From: Monosporascus cannonballus | Taxonomy: Eukaryota; Ascomycota; Sordariomycetes; Xylariales | Assembly: GCA_004154925.1 (NCBI GenBank) | Contig: QJNS01000011.1 | Location: forward strand, 1-64,000 | DNA length: 64,000 bases | Reading direction: 5' to 3' | Part shown: positions 24,108 to 38,800 of the stretch, piece after piece | How the letters are laid out: the number at the start of each line of letters is the position of its first letter | Numbering within the stretch: position 1 is the first letter of the stretch | Notes under the pieces: generated by a model | Databases searched by the model: none | Seen by the model: only the letters and a program-made list of their open reading frames with translations | What the model was told of the DNA's origin: nothing | Translations under genes and position numbers: made by a program

Positions 24108-27100
24108 TAGGGTTTGCAATGGGTACCCATTGGGTACCCACGGACTACCCACGACCGTAGGTACCCACCCATGGGTAATCTTGGAAATTTTTTCGAAATT
24201 ACCTACGACTACCCACCTACGAATTACCCACTTACAGATACCTATTAAATAAAAGTTATAATAACGTTAAAATATAACGAATTAAAAATTATATTTATTT
24301 TAAAAATAAGATTATTATTAAAGACGTATTAATTTTTGTATTAATTTGCGTAATAATTACCTTATTTTATAAATTAAATAAAATTAATTATAAATTTATT
24401 AATTTAATTAAATTATTTAATTTATTATATTTTATAAATTAAATAAATATATATTTAAGAAAAAATTATTTACGAAAATCTTAAAGGTAATCGGAAAAAT
24501 TTTCGGAATATATATTAGTATTACTGCTAACTTTATTTTTCGCCTAAAAGCTAAACGAAAAACGGTTTTTTCGAATTATTACGTTACTATATTATTTTAA
24601 AATTAAACCGGGCCAGAAAAATAAAATAATTAAAACTTACGAAATTTACGAATATTATAATTAAAAAAATATATATTTTTTAATATTCCGATAACCGTAA
24701 ATTAAAAATACGAAAATATTTTTAAAAAATAAATAAAATAATAAAATATATATTTCTAATTAAGGCGAAAAAAATAAATTAATATTAAAATTAATATATT
24801 AATAAAATAAGTAATTAATTTACCAGAATTTATAAAACCGGCGACGTAATTTAAATTTATCCGTTATTCGTAAAAATAATTTTTTTAAATTATAATATCG
24901 GAAAATTAAAATTTAATAAAATTAATTAAAATTTTTTTTATTATTTATTATTTAAAAATAAATATTAATAAAGTTATAAAAATAATAAAAAATAAAGGTT
25001 ATTTAAATTTTCTTTATTTTTTGGGTACGGAAAATTTTAAAAATATTTAATTTAATAAATATAAATATAATGTAATTAATATTATAAAATTAAATTAATA
25101 ATAAAAATATATATTAATTTACGTATTAATTAATTTATTATTTATTATTATTTTTATATTTTAATAAAAACAGTTTTTATTTGGCATATTTTACGATTAT
25201 ATTAGTAATAATTTTGGTAAAATATTTTGTATATAATAAGGATAATAAATTAAAATATAAATTAAAATTAAATTCATAACTAAATTTTTAAAAAAATATT
25301 TATTAATATATATTAAGGTAAAAAATAAAAAATATATTAAAATTTTATTTTTTTAATATTTAATATTATAATATTAAATTTATCCGAAATAAGTATTAAT
25401 AATTTGGGAAATTTTTCGGCTATAATATATACCGTATTATTAATTATTAACGTTAATTTATTTTCGAATTTTTAAAAATAAAAATAATAACGGATTGCGT
25501 TATTTTATTATAATAAAGCGATTTATTTATTTTCCGATAATTCGTTTTCGGAAATAAATTTTTATTTTTTATTAACGGATACTTATAAAAAATTATAATT
25601 TAAATTAAGGAATTTATAAAATAATTAATTTAAATTATTTATAATTATTTTCGCCGTATCAAAACGTAATTTAAAATTAATATTATATTAAGTTATAAAT
25701 TATTTAAAATATTTATTTTATAAATAATTAAAAATAATTAATATAAAAATTAATATATTATTAAAAATAAAACTTATAATAAATTATTAGCGGTATTAAT
25801 AATTTTTCGGTAAATTTTATTTTAAATAATAAAATTCGATTTAAAATATTTTTAATTTCAAGTTATTTTATTATGGCGAATTTTGGTTCGTAATATTTAT
25901 TAAACGTTTTTTATAATTTTTTATTAAGATTTTTATGAAAAAAATTTTCGTTATATTTTTACGTTTTTGTAATACTTTTTATTATTTAAAAACGTATTAT
26001 TAAATTTACGATATTTATAAAAAAGTTTATTGCCGTTTTTTTAAAAAATTAATATTATATTAAATATAATAAAATATCGATTAATACGGAAATTAATACG
26101 TATTATATTAAAAATACAAATATATTTATATTTTTAATTAATATTTATAATATAAATAAAAATAAAAAAGAAATAAAAAAATATTTTAATATTTAATAAA
26201 AATATATTAAAAACGAAATTTAATATTTAATGAATAAATTAAAAAAATAAATATATATATAATTCCTTCTTAAAATAAAAAATTTCGGTTAAATTTTAGG
26301 TAAACTTTTAAAATAAAAAATAATTTAATATTTATTATATAATATTAAGGAAAAAGCATAAATTTATTTATATATAAATTTATTAAATAAAATAAAAATC
26401 TTTTAAGTAAATAATAATTATTTTCGTATAAATTATATATAAATTATTATTAATAAATAATATAACTAATTTATTTTTTATTATTTTCTATAATATTTTT
26501 AAAATAAATTATTAAATTTTAAAATTATTATCCGGTTATTTATTTTATAAAATTTTCCGTATTATAAGTTTAAAATAATATTTTAATATTAACAGAATAA
26601 AAAATATTTAAAATTATTTAATTTTTTGTAATATTATATTCTTTTAAAATTAATTACGTATTAATTAATATATTAATTTAAAAATATAATTTATTATTAA
26701 GTTTAAAGTAATATTACCGGATTTATATTTTAATTTTAATTTTTTATAATTAATAATTATAAATATTTTATTTTAAATTTTATTTTTGCTTAATATTTTT
26801 TTGTTTAAATATAAAAACGGTTAATAATTATTACCGAAATAATTTAATAATTTGCGTAAATCGGATTTTTCAAATAAAAATTTTATTATTTAAAAAATTA
26901 AATGTAAAATTAAGATTAATAATAAAAATAATAAATAAATTCGTAAAAAAATTTAATTTTTACGTTATTATAATTATTTAAGGTTTTTTTATAATATTAT
27001 TTAATAAATAATAAGGAAATATAATTTTATTTATTAAAAAATATTCCGATTATATAAAATTTTAAAAAAATCTTAAAAAATAAAAGAAATTATAAAATAT

Positions 27101-30100
27101 ATTCAGAAAATTCGGAAATAAATAAATGTTATAAATATGGGCCGGATAATAAATAATTTATTTATTAATATTTTTTAAAAAAGTACATATTTAATATATT
27201 ATCTTATTTTAATGTTTTTTTATATATCTGCCCATATTAATTTTAAATTTATGGCATAATAATCGTATTACGGTTATTTTAATAACATAATTTATAATAT
27301 AATTTTAATATTATCCGAAATTAATTTTATAATATAACGCTATTTTTTATTAATTTTTTTAATTAGGTTACTACTAACGAAAAAAATTATAAATTAAGCT
27401 TATTTCAGTAAAAACTTTTCGATAAAATAAAAAATCAATTACGGAAATTAAATAATACCTTATATAACGAAAATAAACTCGAAAATAAAAATAAAACAGT
27501 ATTTAAATATAAAAAATAATTAAATATTAAAAATAAATTTAAAAATAATTATATATTTAACGAAATAAATTATTAAAAAAATAATAATAAATTAAAAAAT
27601 AAATTTATTTAAGGAAACAAAAAAGATTTTAATAAATTAAGTAACAAATTAAATAATAAATATAATAAAAAAACTAGATTTTTAATTTAATAATAATTAA
27701 ATTCGTTATTTTATAATAACGGATAAAAAATAATAAATTATTTTTATATTTCGGTATTTTAGCATATTATATTTATAAAATAGAAAACGTTAAAAAATTT
27801 AAAATATAATTTATGCGATAACCGTAATTTTAAAAAAAATTGCTTTTAATAAAAATATAAACGAGATATTTTTTTAAAAAAAATATCGTTTTCCGTTGAA
27901 TATCTTAATAATAATAGGATTAATTTTAATGCGTAATTTTAACAATAAATTAATTAATAATAATTTATAAAATTTATTCTAAAACCCGGATATATCCGAA
28001 ATTAAATAAAAATAATAATATTATTATTATAATAAAAATTATATAAATATTAAGATATATTAAAAAAATAAGTTTGAAATAAAAAACATAAAACGTTACG
28101 GATTTTATTATAAATTAAATTTTTAATACGTATTAATTATTATATTAATTATTATATTAATTATAATTTTAATAATATTTAATTTACATAACCGAATTTT
28201 TATTCGAAAATAATTACTTTTTAATTAAAATATAAATTAATTTATATATATATTTTTATTTTATCGAAAATCCGTATTTTATTAATTAAATATAATATAT
28301 ATACCTTATTTATATTTTTTTCAAAATTCGTACGTTTAAAAACAAATACGAAAAATATGCCGAAAAAGTTATATATTTAAAATTATAAAATATACTTTTT
28401 AAATTTTACATTTTGGTAATTATTAACGTTTAAATATTATTTAACTTAAAATATATTTTCCAAAATATATATATATATTTTATTAATAAAAATTAAATAT
28501 TTAAAAATATTTTAATTAATATTTAATTATATAAGAATAAAAAAAGTTAAATATTTGAAAGTTATATAAAACGTTAAAAAAATACGGGCTATATACAAAA
28601 ATTCAAATTATTATAATAAATAACAAAATAAATTTCGGTATAAAATATTTTAAGAAATATATAAAAAAATAAGCAAAAAAATATAAAAAAATAAAACGAA
28701 TTGTTTTTATTATTATTTATATTTTTTATAAAATATGTATAAGCGTTTTTTTAAGCGGTTAAAAGTTATAAATAATATAAAAATAAAAAATAAAACAGGT
28801 TTAAAAATAAAAAAACGATAAAAAAATTAAAATTAAATAAATTAAATTTAATACGGTTAATTATATTATGAAAAGGGTATATTAATTTAATATTTTACTA
28901 ATAATCTCGTATTTATTTTCGTATTAATTTTTTAACCGTTTTAAATTAAATAATTTTTAACGTATTTTAATTTTAATATAAAACATTAATATCAATTTAA
29001 ATATATATAAAATAATTTTAAAGAAAAAGGTATTTTAAATATTTAAAAATTATTATAAATTATTCGAAACGTAAAAAGTTGTTAAAATTACGTAATATAT
29101 ATATTTATCCGAATTTACCAATTAAGACCTATATTTAAAAATTATATATACCGGGAAAAAATAAATAATTTCGAAATTACGGAAATTACTTAGGATATTA
29201 TTAATTATTTAATTAATATTTGCAAATTATTTTTTTATTAATAAATTTTTTAACGTTTTAAAAAAAACAAATTATAGCTATATTTTTATTAAATTTAAAA
29301 TTATAAAAAAACATTTTCATAAATATAAAACTTATTTATAAAATTAAATTTTTATTAATTTTTCTTTAATTTTATTTCGAAAAATTACTTTAAATTATTT
29401 AGGATTATTCGGAATTTTATTAGCATTATATTAATAAAGTTTTCCGAAATAATAAATATTATTTTATTTTTGTAATACTTTTATATTTTTTATCGTATTC
29501 GAAAACAAATCTTTATTTCGATAAATAAAAAATGTTTTTAAATTAATTATTTATGAACGATTTTTTATAATAAAATAATTTTTATTTTAAAAATATTTAT
29601 AAGTTTTATTACGAAAAATATAGAAATAATACGGCGAAATTATTTAACAAGTAACATATTAATCGAAACTTATCAAAAATTATAATTAAAAATATTAAAA
29701 CTTTTAACAAAATATATATTTTTTTACCTTTTTTTATTTTATTTTATTTTTATTTTTATATATTTATATTAATATTTAAAAGGTATCCCTTTAGGTATAC
29801 TAATTTTCGACGATAATCGGCCTTTAGAAAAAATTATTAATTATTATTTGGAAATACGTAAATATATAAGCTTTAATATAAGGATTAATACGTTAATTAA
29901 TATATAAATTTGCCTTTTTACTAAAATATTTTCGTATTTTGGCATAAAATTAAAACGTTATTTTTTAAGCTAACCGTATTTGCCTTTAATTACCTTTATA
30001 TATAAACCGTTACCGTAATAATAAAATAAATATAAAATTAAATTAAATTTATTTATTTGTATAACCGTTTTAAATTAACGTATTTTATATTTCAAATTAA

Positions 30101-32514
30101 TTTCCTTATTATATTTTATTTGCGAAATAAATTAAAAAATTCATTATTTAACGTTTAATATAACTGTACGGAAAATAACAAATTTACCTATATTACGAAA
30201 TATTAATAAAAAAAATTTAAAAAAATTTTATATGAAATTTTCGGAAAAATAAGATTTAAACGTTGTTCTTCTTATTATTATTATTATTAAAATTAATAAA
30301 TCCTAATTTTTTTCTAATCCGATTCCCAAATTATTATACTTTAAATTAATTTAAAAATAATATCAAATATAATCGGTTTTTTACCGAAATAATAAATCCA
30401 TAATAAAATTACCATATAACAGAAATCCGACTTACCGTTACCTTTAGTTAATTTATATGCCAAAAGGTAAACGAAAATTAAAAACGCTATAATTAAATTA
30501 ATAAAAAAATAAAAAAAAAACTTATAATAATTTTAAAAAATTATTATAATCCGTTCGGAAACGTATATTAATAAAAAATAAACATATTATTAATTAATTT
30601 ATATATTATTAAGTAATAAAATTAATTAAATTTAATTCTTTATCATTTATTTCGATTTATAATTTTTTAAAAAATATTTTTATTATTATATTTTATTTAT
30701 ATATTTTATTTTACTTTATTTTATTTTATTTTTAATTATATTTATTTTTATTTATTTTTATATATTTTATTATATATTTTTTATTATATACGTATATAAA
30801 TTTTTAAATTAATAAAATCGTTTTTAAAAAAATAAATTTATAAATAGGTTATTTAAATTATCGTAATACTTTTACCTTATTTTAATTATTTAATATATAA
30901 TATATTATAAATTTTTACGCGGTCGTATGTTAGTATAATTATATGTTCCGGTTAATTTTAATTAATTAATTTCGATTTTAATAATATTTTTTAAATACAA
31001 TAAATAATTTTTTAATTATAACATATTTAAAAATTTGTAAATTAATACTTATTAATTAACGTATTAATTTATATATTAATTAATATATTAATTTTTATTT
31101 AAGTTAACGTATATAATTATAGGCCAAAAACGTCGGAAACAAATATTTACCTAAAGGCAAAGGTACGGTTAAAGGCAAAAGCATAACTAAATTAAAAGCT
31201 AAAAAAACCCTTACGGAAACAACCGGCAATATCAAAAAGCCCAAATAATGGAAGCCCGGTAATAAGTATTTTAGGCCTTATTAATTTTTTTTCTTTTTTT
31301 TTATGAATTTTGGTTTTTTTCGTTTAAGCCGTTATATTTCGAAAAATCCGCAGGTATTAGAAAAATACCAGTTTTATAATACTTAAAATCTTATTTTAAC
31401 ATTTTATACGTAAAATTACTTAAAGTTTATTTAGCGGAATAAATTTGCGATTTTAACAATTACCTATAAAGGTTTTATAAAAAATAAACGAAATTTTTTT
31501 ATTATTTTTTTACTAATATATTTACGTTAATAATATACGTATTAATTTATATATTAATTATTTATAGCTATTAATTTATATTATATTTATAATAAACGTA
31601 TTACGTTAATAATTAAAAATATAAAGTTAGTTTATTATAAAATAAATATAATAACGTTTATAAGTTTTATGGGTTTGCCGGATTACGGCGTTACCGGATA
31701 AACGTTATACGAAATTCCAAAAAAATACGAAATAAAAAAACCGAACAAAAAATAACTCGAAATAAAATAAAATAAAAATAACTGGAAAAAGTTCGTACGT
31801 AATAAAATAAATTATATTATGTTTAATAAAAAAAGTTTATTTATTAATAATAAATTAAAAAATATAAATAAGCCGTATTATAAAATTTAAATAAATTATA
31901 TAAAAATTAAATATCTTATTAAATTCTAATTTAAAAATAATTAAATAAAAAATTATTTAAAACCGGATAATTAATTAAAATTAGATAATTAATTAAAACT
32001 AAATAAATAAATAAAATAAAATAATTTATTAAAATAAAATAAATCGTAAAAATATTAATATATAATTAATACGGTTTTGCATAAAAAAATTCTAATTATT
32101 TTAATTAATATTTAGATTAATACGGCTTTATATATGGCAATTCTAAATATTCCGATTAATACGATATTACGTTTATAAAAATAATAATTAAAATTAAATA
32201 TAATAATTAGGTATTTTTAATTTAAATATTAATATTTTAAAAAGTATTTTATAAAATATAACTTAATATTATATATATTTTTTATTTTTGTAAAAATTAA
32301 TTTATTTATATTAATATAATAAATATTTAAATTAAAAATAAATACTTATAAATAATTAATTATTTAATATTTTGGGTATTTATAAGTAATTAATCCGTAA
32401 GTAATTTTAATTTATTTATATACTTTTGTTATTTATCCGTAGGTGGTTAACGGGTTTCCGTAAGTATTTGTAGGTGGAAATTTTAGCGTAAATAGGTGAA
32501 TAATATAAACCCTA
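24108..32514 (+). mobile_element. Approximately 8.4-kb RIP-degraded transposon, copy 1 of an inverted pair (possibly hAT-like)
   Basis: The left end reads TAGGGTTTGCAATGGGTACC and is followed by many short GGGTA/TACCC motifs over about 120 bases. The right end is the complement of TAGGGTTTATATTATTCACC. Short inverted ends plus arrays of subterminal motifs are typical of hAT transposons, but 8.4 kb is long for hAT and no transposase motif can be read, so the class is an inference. The whole body aligns in reverse with 32894-41436. Nearly all remaining C is in CpG and TpA is everywhere, the pattern left by RIP. A less mutated Lys-rich frame survives at about 31135-31250. No functional gene remains. 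Confidence 0.7.
31135..31250 (+). pseudogene. Lys-rich coding relic inside copy 1
   Basis: One frame is open for about 38 codons, with segments NKYLPKGKGTVKGKSITKLK and KKTLTETTGNIKKPK, before a stop. The reverse-complement region of copy 2 (about 34150-34300) shows the same sequence with more C-to-T change. It is probably the basic part of the element's lost protein. The family is not recognised. Confidence 0.3.
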
Positions 32515-32893
32515 AGTAAGCACAGTATTCCGAGGCCGAAAGGGCCGAGGCCCGAGCCCACCCCTATACTTGGGACTTGAATTACTTCCGTATCTTATAT
32601 CCCCCATGCCGAGGGAATAAGTGCAACCCCAGCTTTTCCGCGAAGGCCTGCTATAACTAATGGAATGACTGGGCTAGTAACCTGTATCGGTTTTCGGTCG
32701 AAAAGTGGAGATTGCAGAGACGGACCGAGTTTTTGACGGCTCAGATCAATCAGAATATCGCGGCTATGTTTTCCTTATACGATAACTCTACGCCGGTGTA
32801 GGCATTACAATATTATGTAACCGTTTCCCATATATGCTTATAATGTTTTTGGCACTTGGGTACCTGCTAATAAATATCTTTTACTGCTTAACT
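32515..32893. other. Spacer between the two inverted elements
   Basis: About 380 bases of ordinary composition, clearly not RIP-degraded, sandwiched between two AT-saturated arms. It has no gene and no RNA gene that I can recognise. Both borders resemble each other as inverted copies for about 15 bases (TGCTTACT and TGCTTAACT before TAGGGTTT). Confidence 0.6.
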
Positions 32894-35800
32894 TAGGGTT
32901 TGCATTACCCACCTATTTACGCTAAAATTTCCACTTACGAATACTTACGGAAACCCGTTAACCACTTACGGATAAATAATAAGGATACGTAAATAAATTA
33001 AAATTATTTACGGATTAATTATTTATAAATACTTAAAATATTAAATAATTAATTATTTATAAATATCAATTTTTAACTTAAATATTTATTATATTAATAT
33101 ATATAAATTAATTTTTATAAAAGTAAAAAACATATATAATATTAAGTTATATTTTATAAAATATTTTTTAAAATATTAATATTTAAATTAAAAATATTTA
33201 ATTATTATATTTAATTTTAATTATTATTTTTATAAATGTAATATTATATTAATCGGAGTATTTATAATTATTATATATAAAGCCGTATTAATTTAAATAT
33301 TAATTAAGATAATTTAAAAATTTTATATAAAATTATATTAATTATATATTAATATTTTTACGATTTATTTTATTTTAACAAGGTATTTTATTTTATTTAT
33401 TTGTCCGGTTTTAATTAATTATTTAATTTTAATTAATTATCCGTCTTTAATTAATCATTATATTTAATTATTTGTAAATCGAAATTTAACGAAATATTTA
33501 ATTTTTTATATAATTTATTTAAATTTTATAATACGGCTTATTTATGTTTTTTAATTTATCGTTAATAAATAAATTGTTTTTTCGTTAAATATAATATAAT
33601 TTATTTTATTACGCGTAAATTTTTTTATTTATTTTTATTTTGTTTTATTTCGGGTTATTTTTCGTTCGGTTTTTTCAGTTTTACGTTTTTTTAAAATTTC
33701 GTATAACGTTTATCCGATAACGCCGTAATCCGACAAACTTATAGGATTTATAAAAGTTATTATATTTGTTATATAATAAATTAATTTTATATCTTTAATT
33801 ATTAACGTAACATATTTATTATAAATATAATATAAATTAACGGTTATAAATAATTAATACATAAATTAATATATATATTATTAATATAAACATATTAATA
33901 AAAAAGGTAATAAAAATAATTTCGCTTATTTTTTATAAAGTTTTTATAATTAACCGTTAAAATTATAAATTTATTCCGCCAGATAAACGTTAAATAATTT
34001 TGCGTATAAAACGTTAAAATAAAATCTTAGGTATTATAAAACTGGTATTTTTCTAATATTTACGAATTTTTCAAAATATAACGGCTTAAATGAAAAAAAC
34101 CAAAACTAATAAAAAAATAAAAAAAATAAAATTAATAAAACTTAATATACTTATTACCGGATTTTTATTATTTAGGCTTTTTAATATTGCCGGTTATTTC
34201 CGCAAAAAAATTTTTTAACTTTTAATTTAATTATATTTTTACTTTTAACCATAATTTTGCTTTAAAGTAAATATTTGTTTCTGATATTTTTAACTTATAA
34301 TTATATACGTTAATTTAAATAAAAATTAATATATCGATTAATACGGAATTAATATATTAATTAATAAATATTAATTTACGAATTTTTAAATGCGTTATAA
34401 TTAAAAAATTATTTATTATATTTAAAAAAATATTAAAATCGAAATTAATTAATTAAAATTAATTAAAACGTATAATTATATTAAAATATAATTACGTAAA
34501 AATTTATAATATATTATATATTAAATAATTAAAATAAGGTAAAAGTATTACGGTAATTTAAACGATTTATTTATAAATCTATTTTTTTAAAACGATTTTA
34601 TTAATTTAAAATTTTATATATATATATAACAAAAGAATATATAATAAAATAAATAAAAATAAATAAAAATAAAAATAATTAAAAATAAAATAAAATAAAA
34701 TAAAATAAAGTAAAATAAAATATATAAATAAAAAATGATAATAAAAATATTTTTTTAAAAATTATAAATCGAAATAAATTATAAAGATTTAAATTTAATT
34801 AATTTTATTACTTAATAATATATAAATTAATTAATAATATGTTTATTTTTTATTAATATACCTTTCCGAACGGATTATAATAATTTTTTAAAATTATTAT
34901 AAGTTTTCTTTTTCCATTTTTTTATCGATTTAATTATAATATTTTTAATTTTTGTTTACTTTTTAATATATAAATTAATTAAAGATAACGATAAATCAGA
35001 TTTTTGTTATATGGTTATTTTATTATAAATTTGTTATTTCGATAAAAAACCAATTATATTTAATATTATTCCTAAATTAATTTAAAGTATAATAATTTCG
35101 AAATTGGATTAGAAAAAAAATTAAGATTTATTAATTTTATTAATAATACTAATAAAAAAATAATATTTAAAATTTATTTTTCCAAATATTTTGTATAAAA
35201 ACTTTTTTAATTTTTTTTCGATATTCCATAATATAAGTAAATTTATTATTTTCCGTATAATCGTATTAAATATTAAATAATAAATTTTTTAACTTATTTC
35301 GTAAATAAAATACGATAAAAAATTAATTTGGAATATAAAATATATTAATTTGAAATAATTATACGAATAAATTAATTTAATTTAACTTTATATTTATTTT
35401 ATTAATATAATAACAGTTAAATATAAAAATAATTACGGGCAAACACGGTTAATTTAAAAAATAACGTTTTAATTTTATACCAAAATACAAAAATATTTTA
35501 ATAAAAGGATAAATTTATATATTAAAAAATGTATTAATTTTTATATTAAAACTTATATATTTACGTATTTTTAAATAATAATTAATAAATTTTTCCTAAA
35601 GCCGATTATTGTCGAAAATTAATATATTTAAAAGGATACCTTTTAAATATTAATATAAATACATAAAAATAAAAATAAAATAAAATAAAATAAAATAAAA
35701 AATAAATATTTTATTAAAAGTTTTAATATTTTTAATTACAATTTCCGATAAGCTTTAATTAATATATTATTTGTTAAATAATTTCGCCGTATTATTTTTA

Positions 35801-38800
35801 TATTTTTCGTAATAAAATTTATAAATATTTTTAAAATAATAAATCATTTTATTACGAAAAAAACCGTTTATAAACAATTAATTTAAAAATATTTTTTATT
35901 TATCGAAATAAAATTTTATTTTCGAATCCAATAAAAAATATAAAAATATTACGAAAATAAAATAATATTTATTATTTCGGAAAACTTTATTAATATAATA
36001 TTAATAAAATTCCGAATAATTTTAAACGGTTTAAAATAAATTTTCGAAATAAAATTAAAAGAAATTAATAAAAATTTAATTTTATAAATTCATTTCGTAC
36101 TTATAAAAATATTTTTTTATAATTTTAAATTTAGTAAAAATATAATTATAAGACGTTTTTTTTAAAACGCCAAAAAAATTAATTAATAAAAAAACGGTTT
36201 GTAAATATTAATCAAATAATTAATAATATCCTAAATAATTTCCGTAATTTCGAAATTATTTATTTTTTCCTGGTATATATAATTTTTAAATATAAATCTT
36301 AATTAATAAATCCGAATAAATATATATATTACGGAATTTTAATAATTCTTTACGTTTCGAATAATTTATAATAATTATTTGAATATTTAAAATATCTTTT
36401 TTTTTGAAATTATTTTATATATACTTAAATCGTTATTAATATTTTATATTAAAATTAAAATACGTTATAAATTATTTAGTTTAAAACGGTTAAAAAATTA
36501 ATACGAAAATAAATACGATATTATTAATGAAATAATAGGTTAATATATTTCTTTTATAATATAATTAACCGTATTAAGCTTAATTTATTTAATTTTAATT
36601 TTTTTATTAAATTTTTTATTTTTAAATTCGCTTTATTTTTTTATTTTTATGGTATTTATAATTTTTAACTATTTAAAAAACACTTATAAATATTTTACAA
36701 AAAAATATAAAAAATAATGGAAATAATTTGCCCCGTTTTTTTATTCTTTTTTTATTTATTTCTTTTATATATTTCTTAAAATATTTTATACCGAAATTTA
36801 TTTTGTTATTTGTTATAATAATTTGAATTTTTGTATGTAACCCGTATTTTTTTAACGTTTTATATAATTTTTAAATATTTATTTTTCTTATTTTCGCATA
36901 ATTAAATATTAATTAAAATATTTTTTAAATATTTAATTTTTATTAATAAAATATATCTTAAATTAAAAAACGTTTAAATATCGGTAATTATCGAAACGTA
37001 AAATTCAGAAAATATATTTTATAACTTTAAATATACAATTTTTTCGGCGTATTTTTCGTATTTATTTTTAAACGTACAAAATTTTAAAAAATTTTAAATA
37101 AAGTATATATGCCGTATTTAATTAATAAAATGCGAATTTTCGACAAAATAAAAAATAAATATAAATTAATTTATATTTTAATTAAAAACAATTATTTTCG
37201 GATAAGATTTCGATTATTTAAAGTAAATATTATTAAAATTATAATTAATACGATATTTAATATAATAATTAATACGTATTAAAAAATTTAATTTATAATA
37301 AAATTTATAACGTTTTATATTATTTTATTTCGAACTTATTTTTTTTGCATATTTTATTATTTATATAATTTTTAATATAATAATAATATTATTATTTTTA
37401 TTCGATTTCGGATATATCCGGGTTTTATAATAAATTTTATAAATTATTATCGGTTAATCCGTTTTTAAAGTTAGGCCTTAAAATTAACTTTATTAATATT
37501 AAAATATTTAACGGAAAACAATTTTTTTAAAAAATATCTTGTTTATATTTTTATTAAAAGCGATTTTTTTTAAAATTACGGTTACCGTATAAATTATGTT
37601 TTAAACTTTTCGGCGTTTTCCGTCTTATAAATATAACATATTAAAATATTAAAACGTAAAAATAATTTATTATTTTTTATCCGTTATTATAAGATAATAA
37701 ATTTCATTATTATTAAATTAAAAATCTAGTTTTTTTGCCATATTTATTATTTAATTCGTTATCCAATTAGTTAAAAAAATTTTCGTTTTTTTAAATAAAT
37801 TTATTTTTTAATTTAGCCTTATTTTTTTATTAATTTAATTCGTTAAATATATAATTATTTTCAAATTCGTTTTTAACGTTTAATTATTTCCTAAATTTAA
37901 ATACGTTTTTATTTTTATTTTTAATTTTATTTTTATTATATAAAGTATTACTTAATTTCCGTAATTAATTTTTTATTTCGTCGATAACTTTTTACCTAAA
38001 TAAGCTTAATTTATAATTTTTTTCGTTAATAATAACTTAATTAAAAAATTAATAAAAAACGGCGCTATATTTTAAAATCGATTTCGGATAATATTAAAAT
38101 TATATTATAAATTACGTTATTAAAATAACCGTAATATAATTATTATGCCTAAAATTTAAAATTAATACAGACGGATATATAAAAATAAGGTTAAAATAAA
38201 ATAATACGTTAAATACGTATTTTTTTAAAAAAATATTAATAAATAAATTATTTATTATTTAGCTTATATTTATAATGTTTATTTTTTTCCGGATTTTCCG
38301 AATATACTTTATAATTTTTTTTATTTTTTTAAGTTTTTTTTAAAGTTTTATATAATTAAAAAAGTTTTTATAAATAAAAATATTTTTATTTATTTATTAA
38401 AAAATATTATAAAAAATCTTAAATAACCGTAATAACGTAAAAATTAATTATTTTACAAATTTATTTATTATTTTTATTATTAATTTTAATTTTATATTTA
38501 ATTTTTTAAATAACGAAATTTTTATTCCGGAAATCCGAATTACGAAAATTATTAAATTATTCCGGAAATAATTATTAATTATTTATATATTTAAATAGAA
38601 AGTTATTAAATAAAAATAAGTTTTAAAATAAAATATTCGTAATTGTTAATTATAAAAAATAAAAATTAAAATATAAATCCGGTAATATTACTTTAAACTT
38701 AATAAAAAATTATATTTTTAAATTAATATATTAATTAATATGCGGTTAATTTTAAAAAGTTATAACGTTATAAAAAATTAAATAATTTTAAAAATCTTTT

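Noticed and set aside
32890..32902. Telomere-like CTTAGGGTTT at element ends
   Set aside because: A single unit occurs at each end with no tandem TTAGGG array, so it is part of the transposon end and not a telomere.
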